Notes under the pieces: model-generated
The model's input: only the letters and a program-made list of their open reading frames with translations
What the model was told of the DNA's origin: nothing
Database searches by the model: none
Part shown: piece by piece, positions 63,330-64,000 of the stretch
Numbering within the stretch: the stretch's first letter is position 1
How the letters are laid out: each line of letters starts with the position of its first letter
Assembly (NCBI GenBank): GCA_032717465.1
Contig: CM064732.1
Location: forward strand, 23,387,424 to 23,451,423
Source: Coenobita brevimanus
Lineage: Eukaryota > Arthropoda > Malacostraca > Decapoda > Coenobitidae
DNA: 64,000 nt
Direction: 5' to 3'
Made by a program: the position numbers and the translations under genes

Positions 63330-64000
63330 CACTAATCTCCCCTGACATTTATACTCGAGGAAATGTGCAGTTGCAAACCGATTTGAGGTATGACTTTATG
63401 TTTTGAACTTCATAGATGAACCTTGTATGAATCTAACCCTGAAATCAGTCATCACATTTGCATTTAGTCACACACACATTTACACCCTGAAGGCATTCCC
63501 TAATGTAAGTCAGTAAGGATCCCTAGAACTACAGTGCCTCCTAATAGTCTGCGCTTCCATTCCAAGACATGCCTGTACCACACGTACCTATACCAGATCA
63601 GCTTAATAAAAAAAAAGAAAATGAAAAATAAGAAAAATAAAGGTCCAGTGAGAAGGGGTAACTAAGGAAGCACCAGCAAAGATACATCAGTCCAGCCATG
63701 GGAGTCAACAATCATCGTAATTTCACTTCAGTTATATTCAACCTCCTGTTTTTACAACATAAAAGAAAAGACTAACATTGGTACAGACATGAAAATGAAA
63801 GAAAATCTTAGCGAACTTCCGTGCCAACATAGAAATAACGAGCAATCCGACACTGCAAACCTCCTCCAAGGCTGAGCTGTCCCCCATTTGTCAACATCCC
63901 TACAAAAGATTCCCTCTTTTTTTTTTTTTTTTTTTTTTTTTTATAGCTGGAATCATATAAAACGCATATCAGCACAGTGTGCAAGCACTGTAGGCATTAT
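63330..64000. other. No gene seen; T run at 63918-63942
   Basis: A-rich stretch near 63608-63645 and a T run near 63918-63942 (a possible reverse-oriented poly-A tail). No ORF of note. Confidence 0.5.

Overview
This window reads as a eukaryotic, arthropod-like intergenic or intronic region made almost entirely of transposable elements (TEs), satellites and microsatellites. I found no convincing host gene, tRNA, rRNA or CRISPR. Very dense AT, GT, GA and CT arrays, TTAGG-like (TTAGGT/AACCTA) motifs, and a mix of RTE-like, CR1/Jockey/I-like, DIRS-like, Penelope, hAT and mariner elements all fit a marine arthropod, most likely a decapod crustacean. That organism call is inference, not proof. The only ORF that looks like an intact protein gene is a mariner/Tc1-type transposase at 49855-50937.

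Layout. 1-3137: no gene, microsatellites. 3138-5340: decayed RTE-like LINE (+). 5437-6221: first copy of a ~780 bp repeat. 6590-8060: 5'-truncated LINE with RNase H and a tandem 3' UTR. 8264-9420: Penelope-like element (-). 11072-11390: 76-bp minisatellite. 11747-12888: possible hAT derivative and a BamHI-site-rich (GGATCC) dispersed repeat. 13441-15640: tandem repeats and the second copy of the ~780 bp repeat, carrying a MITE. 18068-19040: ~140-bp degenerate satellite. 20313-23922: full-length but dead ZBED5-like hAT (-). 26990-27595: ~17-bp minisatellite. 28017-37120: several kb in which the + strand is strongly purine-rich, including a 28-bp minisatellite and a SINE inserted in inverse orientation into a copy of itself (32988-33678).

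38650-46595 is a three-level nest. A + strand LINE (A) was split by a - strand LINE (B), marked by an 11-bp target-site duplication. LINE B was later split by a young non-coding LTR retrotransposon with nearly identical LTRs and a 4-bp duplication. 47420-49330 is a purine-rich degenerate repeat. 49691-51063 is the mariner element. 51775-52173 is a tRNA-derived SINE (-) whose 3' tail resembles the tail of the RTE-like LINE at 3138-5340. 53900-55090 is a pseudogene (-) of a multicopy protein family of unknown function. 58050-60050 is a decayed DIRS-like retroelement (-) with a LINE 3' fragment inside. 60960-62760 is a decayed Jockey/I-like LINE (+). 62885-63329 is a ~445-bp foldback palindrome whose arms carry TTAGG-like motifs.

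No operon or pathway logic applies. The order of events comes from insertions within insertions: the coding LINEs, hAT, PLE and DIRS copies are all broken by stops and frameshifts, while the LTR element and the mariner look recent. All family assignments are from motif recognition by eye; no database search was run.
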